Shown here one piece after another: positions 1 to 7,396 of a DNA stretch of 64,000 bases. The notes below the pieces were generated by a model. It saw nothing but the letters and a program-made list of their open reading frames with translations. It searched no databases and was not told where the DNA came from. A program made the translations under genes and the position numbers. This DNA comes from Verrucomicrobium sp. BvORR106 (GTDB lineage Bacteria > Verrucomicrobiota > Verrucomicrobiia > Verrucomicrobiales > Verrucomicrobiaceae). The stretch is taken from the NCBI RefSeq assembly GCF_000739655.1, contig NZ_BATR01000059.1:1-64000 (forward strand), written 5' to 3'. How positions within the stretch are numbered: position 1 is the stretch's first letter; the number at the start of each line of letters is the position of its first letter.

Positions 1-2
1 CG

Positions 3-1004
3 GTGGAAACGGGGACCAACCTGGACCGGCAGCGGGCCAACACCAAGGAGGAAGATCCGACCGGGTTGCTCAACGAAGGGTTCCGCTACCGGGATATCGA
101 GACCGGCGTGTGGCTGAGCCGCGACCCGGCGGGGTTCGTGGATGGCCCCAATGTGTATGCGTACGTGCGGCAGAATCCTTGGACGAGTTTTGATCCGGAG
201 GGGTTGGCGGGGCGATATGTAGACGGAGTGCCAATGAGCGATGACAAACTTCATCAAATCCCGGTAAGTTCGATGGAGAAAGCGGGAATTAACGGTGCTG
301 TTGCAAAGCAAGTTGACTTGATGAGGTTGAAGAGCGCTCATCCTCATGGTAATGCAGGTCATCCATACTACACCGAGCTCGTGGACGAAGCTCTGCCTGG
401 TGTCATCGCTAGCATGAAAAAGGATGGGCTAGATCCCACGCGAGGCCAAAGCCTAACTGCTGCAGAGGCAGAATTGCGAGCCTCGGAGCTGATAAAGCGT
501 ACAGTCACCAATTCGAACGATGCGTACATCAAGTGGTTTGATTCGGTCAGTCGGACTGAGTCGCAAGCGACGATTGCAAAGGCGTCGCCATTTGCTGAAG
601 CCAGCAACCGCATCTCGAAAGGGCAACCATTCTCAAAAAGTTTGACCAAGCGCATCCGCGCATCGACTCGTGTAGGAATGAGAGGTGCAACAGCATGTAT
701 TGCTGTGTTAGCTCCTATACTGGACGTGAATGCAATGGCCAAACAAGTCTACTTCGAGTCGCCTGCGGGACAGATTGATCTTGTGGCTGCTCAATTGGCG
801 GGCGATTTACTTCCACCGGATAAGAATCCGGGATATTTTGGGAGGGTTGCACATAACTTGTTTGGTACCTTTAGCCCATACTATACCTCCGAACGAGAGG
901 AGGCCTTAAGGGACTTGCACTCTGAACTGAGGCAAGAAATGGTTGCGCAACGGTATGGGAAAGGCTCATACTGGGCTGATGGAGGGATATGGCGAATCGA
1001 TTAG
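3..1004 (+). CDS. RHS repeat-associated core protein, C-terminal part with variable toxin-like tip
   Basis: The reading frame is open to the window edge, so this is the 3' part of a longer gene. Residues about 20-68 carry the end of the RHS-associated core (FRYRDIETGVWLSRDP, then NVYAYVRQNP and DPEGL), which in RHS/YD polymorphic toxins closes the shell just before the variable C-terminal domain. The remaining roughly 265 residues would then be the toxin. It contains a His-rich patch (AHPHGNAGHPYY) and one hydrophobic stretch near residue 230, but I recognise no catalytic family. Base composition drops after the core junction, as is usual for swapped toxin tips. A small gene 23 bp downstream is the likely immunity partner. 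The core assignment is firm; toxin activity is inferred from architecture. Confidence 0.85.
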   Translation: METGTNLDRQRANTKEEDPTGLLNEGFRYRDIETGVWLSRDPAGFVDGPNVYAYVRQNPWTSFDPEGLAGRYVDGVPMSDDKLHQIPVSSMEKAGINGAVAKQVDLMRLKSAHPHGNAGHPYYTELVDEALPGVIASMKKDGLDPTRGQSLTAAEAELRASELIKRTVTNSNDAYIKWFDSVSRTESQATIAKASPFAEASNRISKGQPFSKSLTKRIRASTRVGMRGATACIAVLAPILDVNAMAKQVYFESPAGQIDLVAAQLAGDLLPPDKNPGYFGRVAHNLFGTFSPYYTSEREEALRDLHSELRQEMVAQRYGKGSYWADGGIWRID

Positions 1005-1027
1005 AGTAACTATCCAATATATTGAGT

Positions 1028-1432
1028 ATGACAGACTTGTCTTTGGATCAATTTGATGCCTTGTATTCCGAACGCAGTTTCAACCGCCCTCTGAGGGTGG
1101 AGGAAATTTCTGATGAGTTTTGGCTTCTGGTGGAAAACCTGGAGCAATTTTTCGTTCAACATTTCTCTCGTGACGAATTTCAAATATATGAAGGTCTCAA
1201 TTGCTCTCGGTTTGCTGAAGTGTCGTTTACCTGCGAGCGCTATATGGAACCGGGGATAGTTCTTGGAGTACAAGAGTTGATTCGAGAGCATCCGTTTAGA
1301 TGGATGGTTTGCATGAATGAAGCTTGCTATCTCTTCGTGACAGCTACACAAATATTGGGATTTGACCCTGCGGGAGATGATGCTGATTATATGAAGCTTT
1401 TAGAGCATTTGAGGGGTGGTTCCGAGGGGTAA
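1028..1432 (+). CDS. Putative immunity protein for the upstream RHS toxin tip
   Basis: This is an acidic protein of 134 residues starting at the ATG at 1028; a TTG two codons earlier is also possible. It has no signal peptide or membrane segment and I do not recognise a domain. The case for immunity is positional: it follows the variable RHS tip by 23 bp on the same strand, shares its low GC content, is of typical immunity-protein size, and is followed by mobile-element debris. The protein is rich in aromatic and acidic residues (EEISDEFWLLVENLEQF near the N terminus), which suits a globular cytosolic inhibitor. Function is inferred from context only. Confidence 0.55.
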   Translation: MTDLSLDQFDALYSERSFNRPLRVEEISDEFWLLVENLEQFFVQHFSRDEFQIYEGLNCSRFAEVSFTCERYMEPGIVLGVQELIREHPFRWMVCMNEACYLFVTATQILGFDPAGDDADYMKLLEHLRGGSEG

Positions 1433-1569
1433 GCGCGATTCTGGGTGCCTCACGGGAATCGGAAGTGCAAATAGATGGGCTAGAATGGCACTGAGTTAAG
1501 TCGCATTCTTTGTTGGGTTCTTCGTGAGAGAGTGTGGGATTTTTTGTTTGGGTGAGTAGATTGCACCTC

Positions 1570-1734
1570 ATGCAGGACACAGAGTTTTATGAGCGGCTGC
1601 TGGGCTTGAGCCAGCCTTGGAAGGTGACGGATGTCGCCATGGACGTGGCGGCTGGTGAAGTCCGCGTAAAGGTAGCCTGCGATGCCACCGTTTGGGTGGG
1701 GGATGGCGGAGTGCGTCGTAAGCGTCACCGATAG
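1570..1734 (+). pseudogene. ISL3-family transposase, N-terminal fragment
   Basis: From the ATG at 1570 the first 38-40 codons match the start of ISL3-type transposases (MQDTEFYERLLGLSQPW, then an alternating-valine stretch before TVW). Similarity stops near 1690-1717, and the last dozen codons run into the left end of the IS66 element at about 1718. The zinc-finger, helix-turn-helix and DDE domains are gone, so this is a dead remnant cut by a later insertion. Confidence 0.7.
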
Positions 1735-1781
1735 CGCCATCGGATCGTAGTGGCGTCAGAGACGTCGAGGTCTGTAAAAGT

Positions 1782-2174
1782 ATGACGTCTATGAATACGA
1801 CGTCATTGGTATTGAAACAAGACAGGCGGGGGCGCGTGCGTACCCCGGCGGCACGACGAGAGGAACTTCTGGCCGAGTTTGCGCGCAGCGGTCTGAGCGG
1901 GGCTCGATTTGCGGCCATGGTCGGCGTGCACTACCAAACATTCATGGGGTGGGTGCACCAGCAACGCCAGGGTACCGAGCCTCGACTCTCGCCAGCAGCG
2001 GATCGCCCCCGCTTTGCCGAGGCCGTCGTGGCTGCGCCTTCGCCCCGGCACCCCGTGATCATAGAGTTGGCCGCAGGTGTCAAGCTGGAACTCCATCACG
2101 CCGGGCAGGTGCCTCTGGCGTGTGAACTGCTCAAAGCCCTCGCCCGCCCATGCTTAGCTTTACCGGCAGTTTGA
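1782..2174 (+). CDS. tnpA: IS66 family accessory protein TnpA
   Basis: This is the first gene of the IS66 remnant, 130 residues. The N-terminal half has the helix-turn-helix typical of IS66 OrfA (RREELLAEFARSGLSG, then FAAMVGVHYQTFMGWVHQQR at about residues 45-65), followed by a proline/alanine linker and a C-terminal strand segment (VIIELAAGVKLELHH). Family knowledge: TnpA is a small DNA-binding accessory protein needed with TnpB and TnpC for IS66 transposition. Its end overlaps tnpB by 25 bases. The gene looks intact, but with tnpC destroyed it has no complete machinery to serve. Confidence 0.85.
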   Translation: MTSMNTTSLVLKQDRRGRVRTPAARREELLAEFARSGLSGARFAAMVGVHYQTFMGWVHQQRQGTEPRLSPAADRPRFAEAVVAAPSPRHPVIIELAAGVKLELHHAGQVPLACELLKALARPCLALPAV

Positions 2175-2503
2175 AGGTCTTCGTGGCCCTGGAACCTTGT
2201 GATATGCGCAAGGGTTTTGAAGGTCTCACGGGCTTGGTGGCGGAGAAGCTCAAGGAGGATCTGCGCAGCGGGGCGCTCTTTGTCTTTAGCAACAAGCGGC
2301 ATACCCGGCTCAAAGTGCTCTACTTTGACACCACCGGACTTTGGCTGATGACCAAGCGGCTGGAGCAGGGCACCTTCTCCTGGCCCAGGAGCAGCGAGAT
2401 CCAGAGTGCGAAAATGCAACTGACTCCGGAGGCTCTGGCCCTGCTGACAGACGGGATCGATTTGAAGGGTGCCAGGATGCGCCCATGGTATCAGCGGGAC
2501 TGA
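2150..2503 (+). CDS. tnpB: IS66 family accessory protein TnpB (IS66 Orf2-like)
   Basis: A 117-residue protein matching the whole IS66 Orf2 family: N-terminal FVALEPCDMRKGFEGL, central SGALFVFSNKR and LKVLYFDTTGLWLMTKRLE, and the usual FSWP segment. The length is normal, so the gene appears intact. It overlaps tnpA and is followed by a 73-bp gap before the severed tnpC. TnpB is required with TnpA for transposition in characterised IS66 elements; its biochemical role is poorly defined. Confidence 0.92.
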   Translation: MLSFTGSLKVFVALEPCDMRKGFEGLTGLVAEKLKEDLRSGALFVFSNKRHTRLKVLYFDTTGLWLMTKRLEQGTFSWPRSSEIQSAKMQLTPEALALLTDGIDLKGARMRPWYQRD

Positions 2504-2576
2504 AATTTTACCATCAACAGGTCATCTTTAAGGTGGCCTTTTGCGGTTCTGGGTGCTAACATCGCGTCATTGATCC

Positions 2577-2648
2577 ATGACGCCTTTGGAAGTCCAGCTC
2601 ACCGAAGAAGTGAAGGCTCTGCGCGAAGAGAACAAGCAGTACAAATAG
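2577..2648 (+). pseudogene. tnpC: IS66 transposase TnpC, N-terminal stub interrupted by a RAYT element
   Basis: From the ATG at 2577 the frame reads MTPLEVQLTEEVKALREEN, the N-terminal coiled-coil start typical of IS66 TnpC. After about 21 codons it runs into the left-end palindrome of the RAYT element and stops at TAG 2646-2648, a stop supplied by the inserted DNA. The zinc-binding and DDE domains are absent from the window. Confidence 0.75.
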
Positions 2649-3510
2649 ACAGGCTATTTGTGAAGAAAGCCGTTGACGTTTTGTCATGCTGGCTTGATAG
2701 GGTGGGATGGCGTCCCCTCGCTTTTTTGCCAATGATCTGGCGCCAGTTGCCTATTACCACTGCATTTCCAGGGTGGTGGATCGACGCTTTGCGTTTCTGG
2801 ACGAGGAAAGGGAGCAGTTTGTGCGACTCATGCGGGCTTACGAGTCCTTTTGCCAGGCTAGAGTTCTTTCGTACTGTGTCATGTCCAACCACTTCCATAT
2901 CATGGTGGAGGTTCAGAAGCGGCCGGAAGACGGGGCTTATTCGGATGAGTGGGTGTTGAAGCAAGTGGCGTTCATCTATTCCAAGCCAGCGGTGAGGATG
3001 ATCAAAGAAGCATTGGAGATGTTCCGCAAGCAGGGGCACGATCAGGCCGCTGAGGAGTTCAAGGAGAAGTACTTGGCGCGCATGTGGGATGTGAGCCAGT
3101 TTATGAAGGAGCTGAAGCAGCGCTTCAGCCTCTGGTTCAACAAGCGGGAGAACCGCAAGGGCACTTTGTGGGAGCAGCGCTTTACCAGTGTCCTGCTGGA
3201 AGGGGAGCAAGCCGCGCTGTCAGTGATGAGTGCCTACATTGATCTTAATCCCGTGCGGGCGGGAATGGTGAGTGACCCCAAAGATTACCGTTGGTGCAGC
3301 TATGCCGAGGCAGTGGCGGGCGGGCGCAAAGCGTTGTCTGCGCTGCACACTGTCACAGGGGATCATCGGCAACATGAGAAACACCAAGCCGTTCGGCGGA
3401 CACCTTCGCAGGCGAAGGTGTTGGCGGACTATCGAGTCTGGCTTTTCGGCCAAGGGGAGGAGGTTCGTAGTGGAGAGAGTGTGGATAGCAAGGTATTGCG
3501 CAGATGGAAA
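2641..3510 (+). mobile_element. REP-associated tyrosine transposase (RAYT) element, copy 1, 3'-truncated
   Basis: The left boundary is defined by comparison with copy 2. Both share the sequence that starts with ACAAATAGACAGGCTATTTG and runs through about 66 bp of leader into the transposase gene, while everything upstream differs (IS66 tnpC here, RAYT copy 1 there). The left end folds as a 7-bp hairpin, CAAATAG (2642-2648) with CTATTTG (2654-2660) and an ACAGG loop. The right end is missing because copy 2 begins at 3510-3511. Confidence 0.75.
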
Positions 3511-3603
3511 CAAATAGACAGGCTATTTGCAAGAAAGCCGTTGACGTTTTGTCATGCCGGATCGATAGGGTGGGATGGCGTCCCCTCGATTTTTTGCAAA
3601 TGA
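2707..3603 (+). pseudogene. RAYT (Y1/HUH) transposase copy 1, C terminus replaced by read-through into copy 2
   Basis: Residues 1-266 are nearly identical to copy 2. They carry the HUH metal-binding motif (NHFHIMVEV, His62 and His64), the GTLWEQRF segment and the AYIDLNPVRAG motif of the Y1_Tnp/REP-associated family. At residue 267 (after VDSKVLRR) homology ends where copy 2 begins, and the last 32 residues are translated from copy 2's leader. It therefore lacks about 83 residues of the native C terminus. The helix before GTLWE, where family members usually have the nucleophilic Tyr, reads QRFSLWFN with no Tyr. The Y1 core is present but the protein is unlikely to be normal. Confidence 0.85.
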
Positions 3604-4641
3604 TCTGGCACCGGTTGCCTATTACCACTGCATTTCCAGGGTGGTGGACCGACGCTTTGCGTTTCTGGACGAGGAGCGGGAGCAGTTTGTGCGACTCATG
3701 CGGGCTTACGAGTCCTTTTGCCAGGTTCGAGTTCTTTCGTACTGTGTGATGTCCAACCACTTCCATATCATGGTGGAGGTGCAGAAACGGCCTGAAGGGC
3801 AGGTGTATTCGGATGCTTGGCTGTTGAAGCAGGTGGCGTTGATCTACTCCAAGCCAGCGGTGAGGGCAATCAAGGAGGCGCTGGAGACGTTCCGCTCGCA
3901 GGGGCATGTTCAGGCGGCGGATGAGCTCAAGGAGAAGTACTTGGTGCGCATGTGGGATGTGAGCCAGTTTATGAAAGAGCTGAAGCAGCGCTTCAGCCTC
4001 TGGTTCAACAAGCGGGAGAACCGCAAGGGCACTTTGTGGGAGCAGCGCTTTACCAGTGTTCTGCTGGAAGGGGAGCAAGCCGCGCTGTCAGTGATGAGTG
4101 CCTACATTGATCTTAATCCCGTTCGTGCAGGGATGGTGAATGATCCCAAAGATTACCGTTGGTGCAGCTATGCCGAGGCGGTGGCGGGCGGGCGCAAAGC
4201 GTTGTCTGCTTTGTACACGGTCACACGGGATCATCGGCAACATGGGAAACACCAAGCCGTTCGGCGGACGCCTTCGCAGGCGAAGGTGTTGGCGGACTAT
4301 CGCGTCTGGCTTTTCGGCCAAGGGGAGGAGGTTCGCAGTGGAGAGGGTGTGGATAGCAAGGTGTTGCGCAGAGGGGTGAAGCGCGAGTCGGTGGAGCAGG
4401 TGCGAAGCCAAGGTGGCAAGCTCACCTTGGCCGAGACGTTGCGTCATCGGGTGACCTATTTCTCTGCTGGGGTGGCCTTGGGGAGGAGGTCGTTTGTGGA
4501 TTCGTTCTTTGAGGTGAATCGTCGGCAAATTGATCCACGTCGGAAGCAAGGGGCGAGGGCCATGAAGGGCGGGAGTTTTGCCGGGTTGTTCACGTTTCGT
4601 GCGCCACGGGTGGGGGTGGTGTGAGACGTGATTGCGGTGGA
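3510..4641 (+). mobile_element. RAYT element, copy 2, apparently complete
   Basis: The left end carries the same 7-bp hairpin as copy 1 (CAAATAG 3511-3517, CTATTTG 3523-3529). It lies inside the 3' part of copy 1, so copy 2 arrived later or arose by an unequal duplication. The right end is set at about 4641 because the segment around the stop codon (GTGAGACGTGAT at 4620-4631) recurs as a solo fragment at 5456-5541. The element holds one transposase gene. Confidence 0.75.
3575..4624 (+). CDS. RAYT (Y1/HUH superfamily) transposase, full-length copy 2
   Basis: 349 residues. The N-terminal Y1 transposase core (about 1-185) has NHFHIMVEV (His62, His64), QFMKELKQRF, GTLWEQRF and DLNPVRAG. A longer C-terminal extension (about 190-349) is typical of the large verrucomicrobial/planctomycete members. 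Characterised REP-associated transposases are single-strand-specific nucleases that recognise REP hairpins. Here the usual catalytic Tyr position before GTLWE appears as Phe/Trp (FSLWF) in both copies, so activity is uncertain. The ATG at 3575 is supported by the identical start in copy 1. REP-like palindromic repeats begin 90 bp downstream and recur through the next 6 kb. Confidence 0.9.
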   Translation: MASPRFFANDLAPVAYYHCISRVVDRRFAFLDEEREQFVRLMRAYESFCQVRVLSYCVMSNHFHIMVEVQKRPEGQVYSDAWLLKQVALIYSKPAVRAIKEALETFRSQGHVQAADELKEKYLVRMWDVSQFMKELKQRFSLWFNKRENRKGTLWEQRFTSVLLEGEQAALSVMSAYIDLNPVRAGMVNDPKDYRWCSYAEAVAGGRKALSALYTVTRDHRQHGKHQAVRRTPSQAKVLADYRVWLFGQGEEVRSGEGVDSKVLRRGVKRESVEQVRSQGGKLTLAETLRHRVTYFSAGVALGRRSFVDSFFEVNRRQIDPRRKQGARAMKGGSFAGLFTFRAPRVGVV

Positions 4642-4711
4642 GAGGAAGGTTCTAGAAGATAATCGGGTATTGGGGAGTGTCACCATTGGGCGCGTCGTGA
4701 AGTCGACGATT

Positions 4712-4903
4712 GCTGCGACCCCTTCGGGGTCGGTGGGTGTTTTGGGGGTGACCGGAGGTGGCGGTCGCCAAGCTCCCGCGACCTCCGGCTACATTCTGGG
4801 ATGCCTTCGGCATGGCCCGCTCGCGGGAGACTCAAGACCTAAGACCTGAGTCTCGATGAGCGGCAGGGGGGCAATTTAGAGAGCCTGTCCTGCAGTATTT
4901 CGC
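4712..4903 (+). repeat. REP-like composite repeat, copy R1
   Basis: About 190 bp of adjoining palindromes. A small hairpin ACCCCTTCGGGGT comes first. The main arm pair is GGAGGTGGCGGTCGCC against GCTCCCGCGACCTCC. Next is GCCTTCGGC with a GGCCCGC/GCGGG segment, then a less structured tail ending in AGCCTGTCCTGC. The same order recurs at 6555-6763, 7173-7290 and 10124-10336, with a short remnant at 6136-6205. It fills most of the 346-bp gap between the RAYT gene and the SMI1/KNR4 gene; the rest of that gap shows nothing recognisable. Confidence 0.85.
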
Positions 4904-4970
4904 TACTTTCGGGCAGCAGTGAAGGAATTGATCACAGCTATAGTTCACCTACAGTGTTGAGTGGAAAAGC

Positions 4971-5426
4971 ATGAGCATTGATTTTCAATTCGTGGGCAAA
5001 TGCATTACGGAGCAGGACTTGAATGAGTTCGAAACAAGACATGGGGTATCTTTGCCAGATGACTATCGTCGATTCATGCTGGCCTGCAATGGCGGGACCT
5101 CTGTGCCCCAAGTCTACGAAACGGTGTCGCAGCTTGGCGTCGGACTACAGCAGCTCTATTCCCTGCACGACGATCAGCCCTATGACCTTGATCGCAAGTG
5201 TAAGTCAACCGATTGGGAAGATGCATTTAGCCGGGGCTATCTGAGAATCGGTCGTGATGCGGGAGGGTCAGGAATATTTCTCTCGACACGAGGCGATGAT
5301 CGGGGCTGCATCTTCTACTTTGACCGCGAAGAAGCAGTTCGCGCCCCCGAGGGACCCGTCAAAATCGCCGATTCATTTCGGCAGCTCATGACAAGCTTGA
5401 GCCCTGTACCAAGCTCAAAAGCGTGA
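4971..5426 (+). CDS. SMI1/KNR4 family protein (immunity-type)
   Basis: 151 residues with the SMI1/KNR4 (SUKH) pattern: an early helix ITEQDLNEFETRHG, the hallmark LPDDYRRFMLACNGG at about residues 27-41, and central strands ending with GIFLSTRGDDRG and IFYFDREE. No signal peptide. In bacteria this superfamily is strongly associated with immunity to polymorphic toxins, and this gene lies 4 kb downstream of an RHS toxin tip. No cognate toxin sits immediately upstream, so it may be an orphan immunity gene. Family assignment is confident; the target is unknown. Confidence 0.85.
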   Translation: MSIDFQFVGKCITEQDLNEFETRHGVSLPDDYRRFMLACNGGTSVPQVYETVSQLGVGLQQLYSLHDDQPYDLDRKCKSTDWEDAFSRGYLRIGRDAGGSGIFLSTRGDDRGCIFYFDREEAVRAPEGPVKIADSFRQLMTSLSPVPSSKA

Positions 5427-5455
5427 CCACCCACAGCAGCCCGTGTCAGGCGCGC

Positions 5456-5541
5456 GGCCGATGAGAGGCGGGAGTTTTGCAGGATGTTCACGTTTAGGGC
5501 GCTACGGGTGGGGGGGATGTGAGACGTGATGGCGATGGGTG
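5456..5541 (+). repeat. Solo 3' end of a RAYT element
   Basis: About 86 bp match the last part of RAYT copy 2 (around 4556-4641), including GGCGGGAGTTTTGC, GTTCACGTTT, GGCGC.ACGGGTGGGGG and TGTGAGACGTGAT, with scattered substitutions. No transposase core or left end is nearby. The rest of the 5427-5713 gap shows nothing else recognisable. Confidence 0.75.
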
Positions 5542-5713
5542 GATGATCGGATGCATGTAAGATCCTATTGGAGACCACGGCTTGAGACCATCGGTGACAA
5601 CCTGCGTCCGAGTTTTTGGTGACAGGTTCACAAGGAGCCGCTAAATTTCCAGGCAGCTTCGAGAAAAAGAAGGGAGAGGCTGCGTTTGTAAGAGCGGAAT
5701 CAAGGACAAGCCT

Positions 5714-6106
5714 ATGAAGTTCAAATCAGTCCTACTACAGGCGCTGGCCATTTTCGTTTGCCTGGTCCTGTCAGATTGCGCAGTGAGTTCCACGCAGAGT
5801 CTTGCGGTCAGTGACATCACCGTGCGTTCTGGATGGCGTCCGTTGTTTGATGCCGATCTGCAGGCTGCCGTCGAGGCTGCCATCATTCGCCATTTTGCAG
5901 AAAGCTCTGATGGCCCCAAAGTGACAAGTGTGGTTGGAGGCGGCTGGGTTATCAAGAAGCGCACCAAGGATGAGATCATCGTGCATGGCCAGTTGAGGCT
6001 TGTTTGCAAGCAGCACGTCCAGGTGCCTTTTCTTTACGAGAGCCGATCCAATATGGTGGTGGACTTGGGATTCAGGACGGTGTCCATTCGATTTGCTCCG
6101 CAGTAG
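5714..6106 (+). CDS. Small putative lipoprotein, unknown function
   Basis: 130 residues. The N terminus is a lipoprotein signal: Lys-rich start, hydrophobic core (LLQALAIFVCLVL) and a lipobox-like LSDC with Cys at about residue 22. The mature part has alternating strands and a repeated VV pattern (KVTSVVGGGWVIKKR) but no motif I can name. A REP-like remnant follows 30 bp downstream. Export and lipidation are inferred from the signal; no function is proposed. Confidence 0.65.
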   Translation: MKFKSVLLQALAIFVCLVLSDCAVSSTQSLAVSDITVRSGWRPLFDADLQAAVEAAIIRHFAESSDGPKVTSVVGGGWVIKKRTKDEIIVHGQLRLVCKQHVQVPFLYESRSNMVVDLGFRTVSIRFAPQ

Positions 6107-6135
6107 GGAATCGCGAGGAGACTGGGTATGCCAAA

Positions 6136-6205
6136 GAGTGGCGGTCCCCAAGCTCCCGCGACCTCCGCGACCTTCTGGGATGCCTTCGGCGTAGCGCAGC
6201 GCTGG
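6136..6205 (+). repeat. REP-like composite repeat, truncated copy R2
   Basis: Only the central arms of the R1 unit remain: GTGGCGGTCCCCAAGCTCCC, GCGACCTCC and TTCTGGGATGCCTTCGGC. The 5' ACCCCTTCGGGGT hairpin and the 3' tail are missing, and several bases have diverged, so this is an older or damaged copy. Confidence 0.65.
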
Positions 6206-6273
6206 AAGACGGGCTATGATTGGAGTGCCACGATGATGGGCAGATCGTCAGAGGAATCCAACTGTTGCCTGAC

Positions 6274-6498
6274 ATGAATATCCGAAGATGCCTTCGATTT
6301 GTGGGCGGTTCAATGCTGGCAGCAGGATGCATCGTCGCCTTGTATCTTTATCTCTTCCCCAGTGAAAAAGACGCGATCTACCTGTTTGGACATTGGGTTG
6401 ATGTCACATGGGAGTTGCTCATTCCTGGGGCTTCTTTGGGGCTTCTGCTTCTTGTTTGTTCGTACAGCGGGAAAATAGGGTCGGGCGACAAACCTTGA
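6274..6498 (+). CDS. Small two-helix membrane protein, unknown function
   Basis: 74 residues from the ATG at 6274 (MNIRRCLRFVGG); an in-frame ATG at 6220 would add 18 residues partly overlapping repeat-flanking DNA. Two hydrophobic segments are visible, at about residues 9-28 (SMLAAGCIVALYLYLF) and 44-65 (LLIPGASLGLLLLVC), so it is probably an inner-membrane hairpin. No family was recognised. A REP-like repeat starts 57 bp downstream. It lies among other small orphan genes with no clear operon partner. Confidence 0.5.
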   Translation: MNIRRCLRFVGGSMLAAGCIVALYLYLFPSEKDAIYLFGHWVDVTWELLIPGASLGLLLLVCSYSGKIGSGDKP

Positions 6499-6554
6499 TG
6501 AGCGCTTCAGGATGCGAAGGCGAGTTTGGGCTGCGTGTCATCAGTTGCCGATTT

Positions 6555-6763
6555 CTGCGACCCGCTTCGGGGTCGGTGGGCATTTTGGGGCCGACCGGAG
6601 GTGGCGGTCGCCAAGCTCCCGCGACCTCCGGCTACCTTCTGGGATGCCTTCGGCATGGCCCGCTACGCGGGATATACAAGACTGCAAGACACAAGACATA
6701 AGACCTGAGTCTCAATGAGAGGGGAGGGGGAGCAATCTAGATAGCCTGTCCTGTCGTATTTCG
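6555..6763 (+). repeat. REP-like composite repeat, copy R3
   Basis: This is the most complete copy. It runs from TGCGACCCGCTTCGGGGTCGG through the GGAGGTGGCGGTCGCC and GCGACCTCCGG arms to GATGCCTTCGGCATGGCCCG, then the tail TGCAAGACACAAGAC, then AGCCTGTCCTGTCGTATTTCG. It occupies most of the 337-bp gap at 6499-6835, whose remainder shows no gene. Confidence 0.85.
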
Positions 6764-6835
6764 TCCTTGCGGTTAGCGTTGATGGTGAGCTTGCTTACGT
6801 TCCAACCGAACCAACAATAGTGAGGCAAGAATCAA

Positions 6836-7207
6836 ATGAGCGATTTCAAGCAAATACCGATCTTCAAGTGGCCGCGGGGGTTGGCAAAAGCCGTGGTGGC
6901 TTTTGAAAATGCAGCCTCGGAATTTGAGATGGCCTATGGAATCCAGTTTGAGCGAACCGAGGACCAGCTTGACGAATGTGATGTGGCAATTGTAGAGCTG
7001 CAATCGGGGGCAAAGTTTGCATTGGTGTCTTATTTGAATCACCCCGTGAAGGGAGTGCAGCTGTGGATCTTTGAGGAGTCGGCAAGTCCGCGTGAGGATT
7101 TGCTTGAAGCGCTTCAGTCGCTGCGAAGGATGAAGCTTCGTCCTGTTTGGAGACATAGTGAAGCAGGCAAATGCTGCGACCCCTTCGGGGTCGATGGGTC
7201 TTTTTGA
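6836..7207 (+). CDS. Hypothetical protein whose C terminus is encoded by a REP-like repeat
   Basis: 123 residues, soluble, no signal peptide and no recognised domain. The ATG follows AGGCAAGAATCAA. The body is mildly acidic with a conserved-looking core (FKQIPIFKWPRGLAKAVVAF near the start and FEESASPREDLLEALQSLRR near the end). The last 12 residues (CCDPFGVDGSF region) and the stop codon are read from the 5' hairpin of repeat copy R4. The ancestral protein therefore probably ended differently, and the repeat has replaced its native 3' end. It could be an immunity-type protein given the neighbourhood, but nothing in the sequence proves that. Confidence 0.6.
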   Translation: MSDFKQIPIFKWPRGLAKAVVAFENAASEFEMAYGIQFERTEDQLDECDVAIVELQSGAKFALVSYLNHPVKGVQLWIFEESASPREDLLEALQSLRRMKLRPVWRHSEAGKCCDPFGVDGSF

Positions 7208-7290
7208 GTCAACCGGAGGTGGCGGTCGCTACGCTCCCGCGACCTCCGGCTACCTTCTGGGATGCCTTCGGCATGGCCCGCTGCGCGGGC
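7173..7290 (+). repeat. REP-like composite repeat, copy R4 (overlaps the 3' end of a gene)
   Basis: Holds CTGCGACCCCTTCGGGGTCG, the GGAGGTGGCGGTCGC and GCGACCTCCGG arms, and GATGCCTTCGGCATGGCCCG. It ends at CTGCGCGGG without the long tail seen in R1, R3 and R5. Its first 35 bases are in frame with the upstream gene and provide its stop codon. Confidence 0.8.
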
Positions 7291-7396
7291 TGGGGAGTAG
7301 GCGCATCCCGGTATGCGCATATACAGGCTGGAATGGCAGTGTCGTGCCAGGTATGCGAGGCTGAGGTGCCGCGAGGTGAAGGAAACTACAGTGCCG

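Larger units (their letters stand above)
1718..2640 (+). mobile_element. IS66-family insertion sequence, left portion only
   Basis: The left end is placed at 1718, where GTAAGCGTCACCG begins; IS66 elements typically start with GTAAGCG. Inside are tnpA, tnpB and only 21 intact codons of tnpC, in the usual order, with the usual tnpA-tnpB overlap. The element stops at about 2640, where the RAYT element begins, and no right inverted repeat was found, so an 8-bp target duplication cannot be checked. Its tnpC transposase is destroyed, so it cannot move unaided. Confidence 0.75.
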
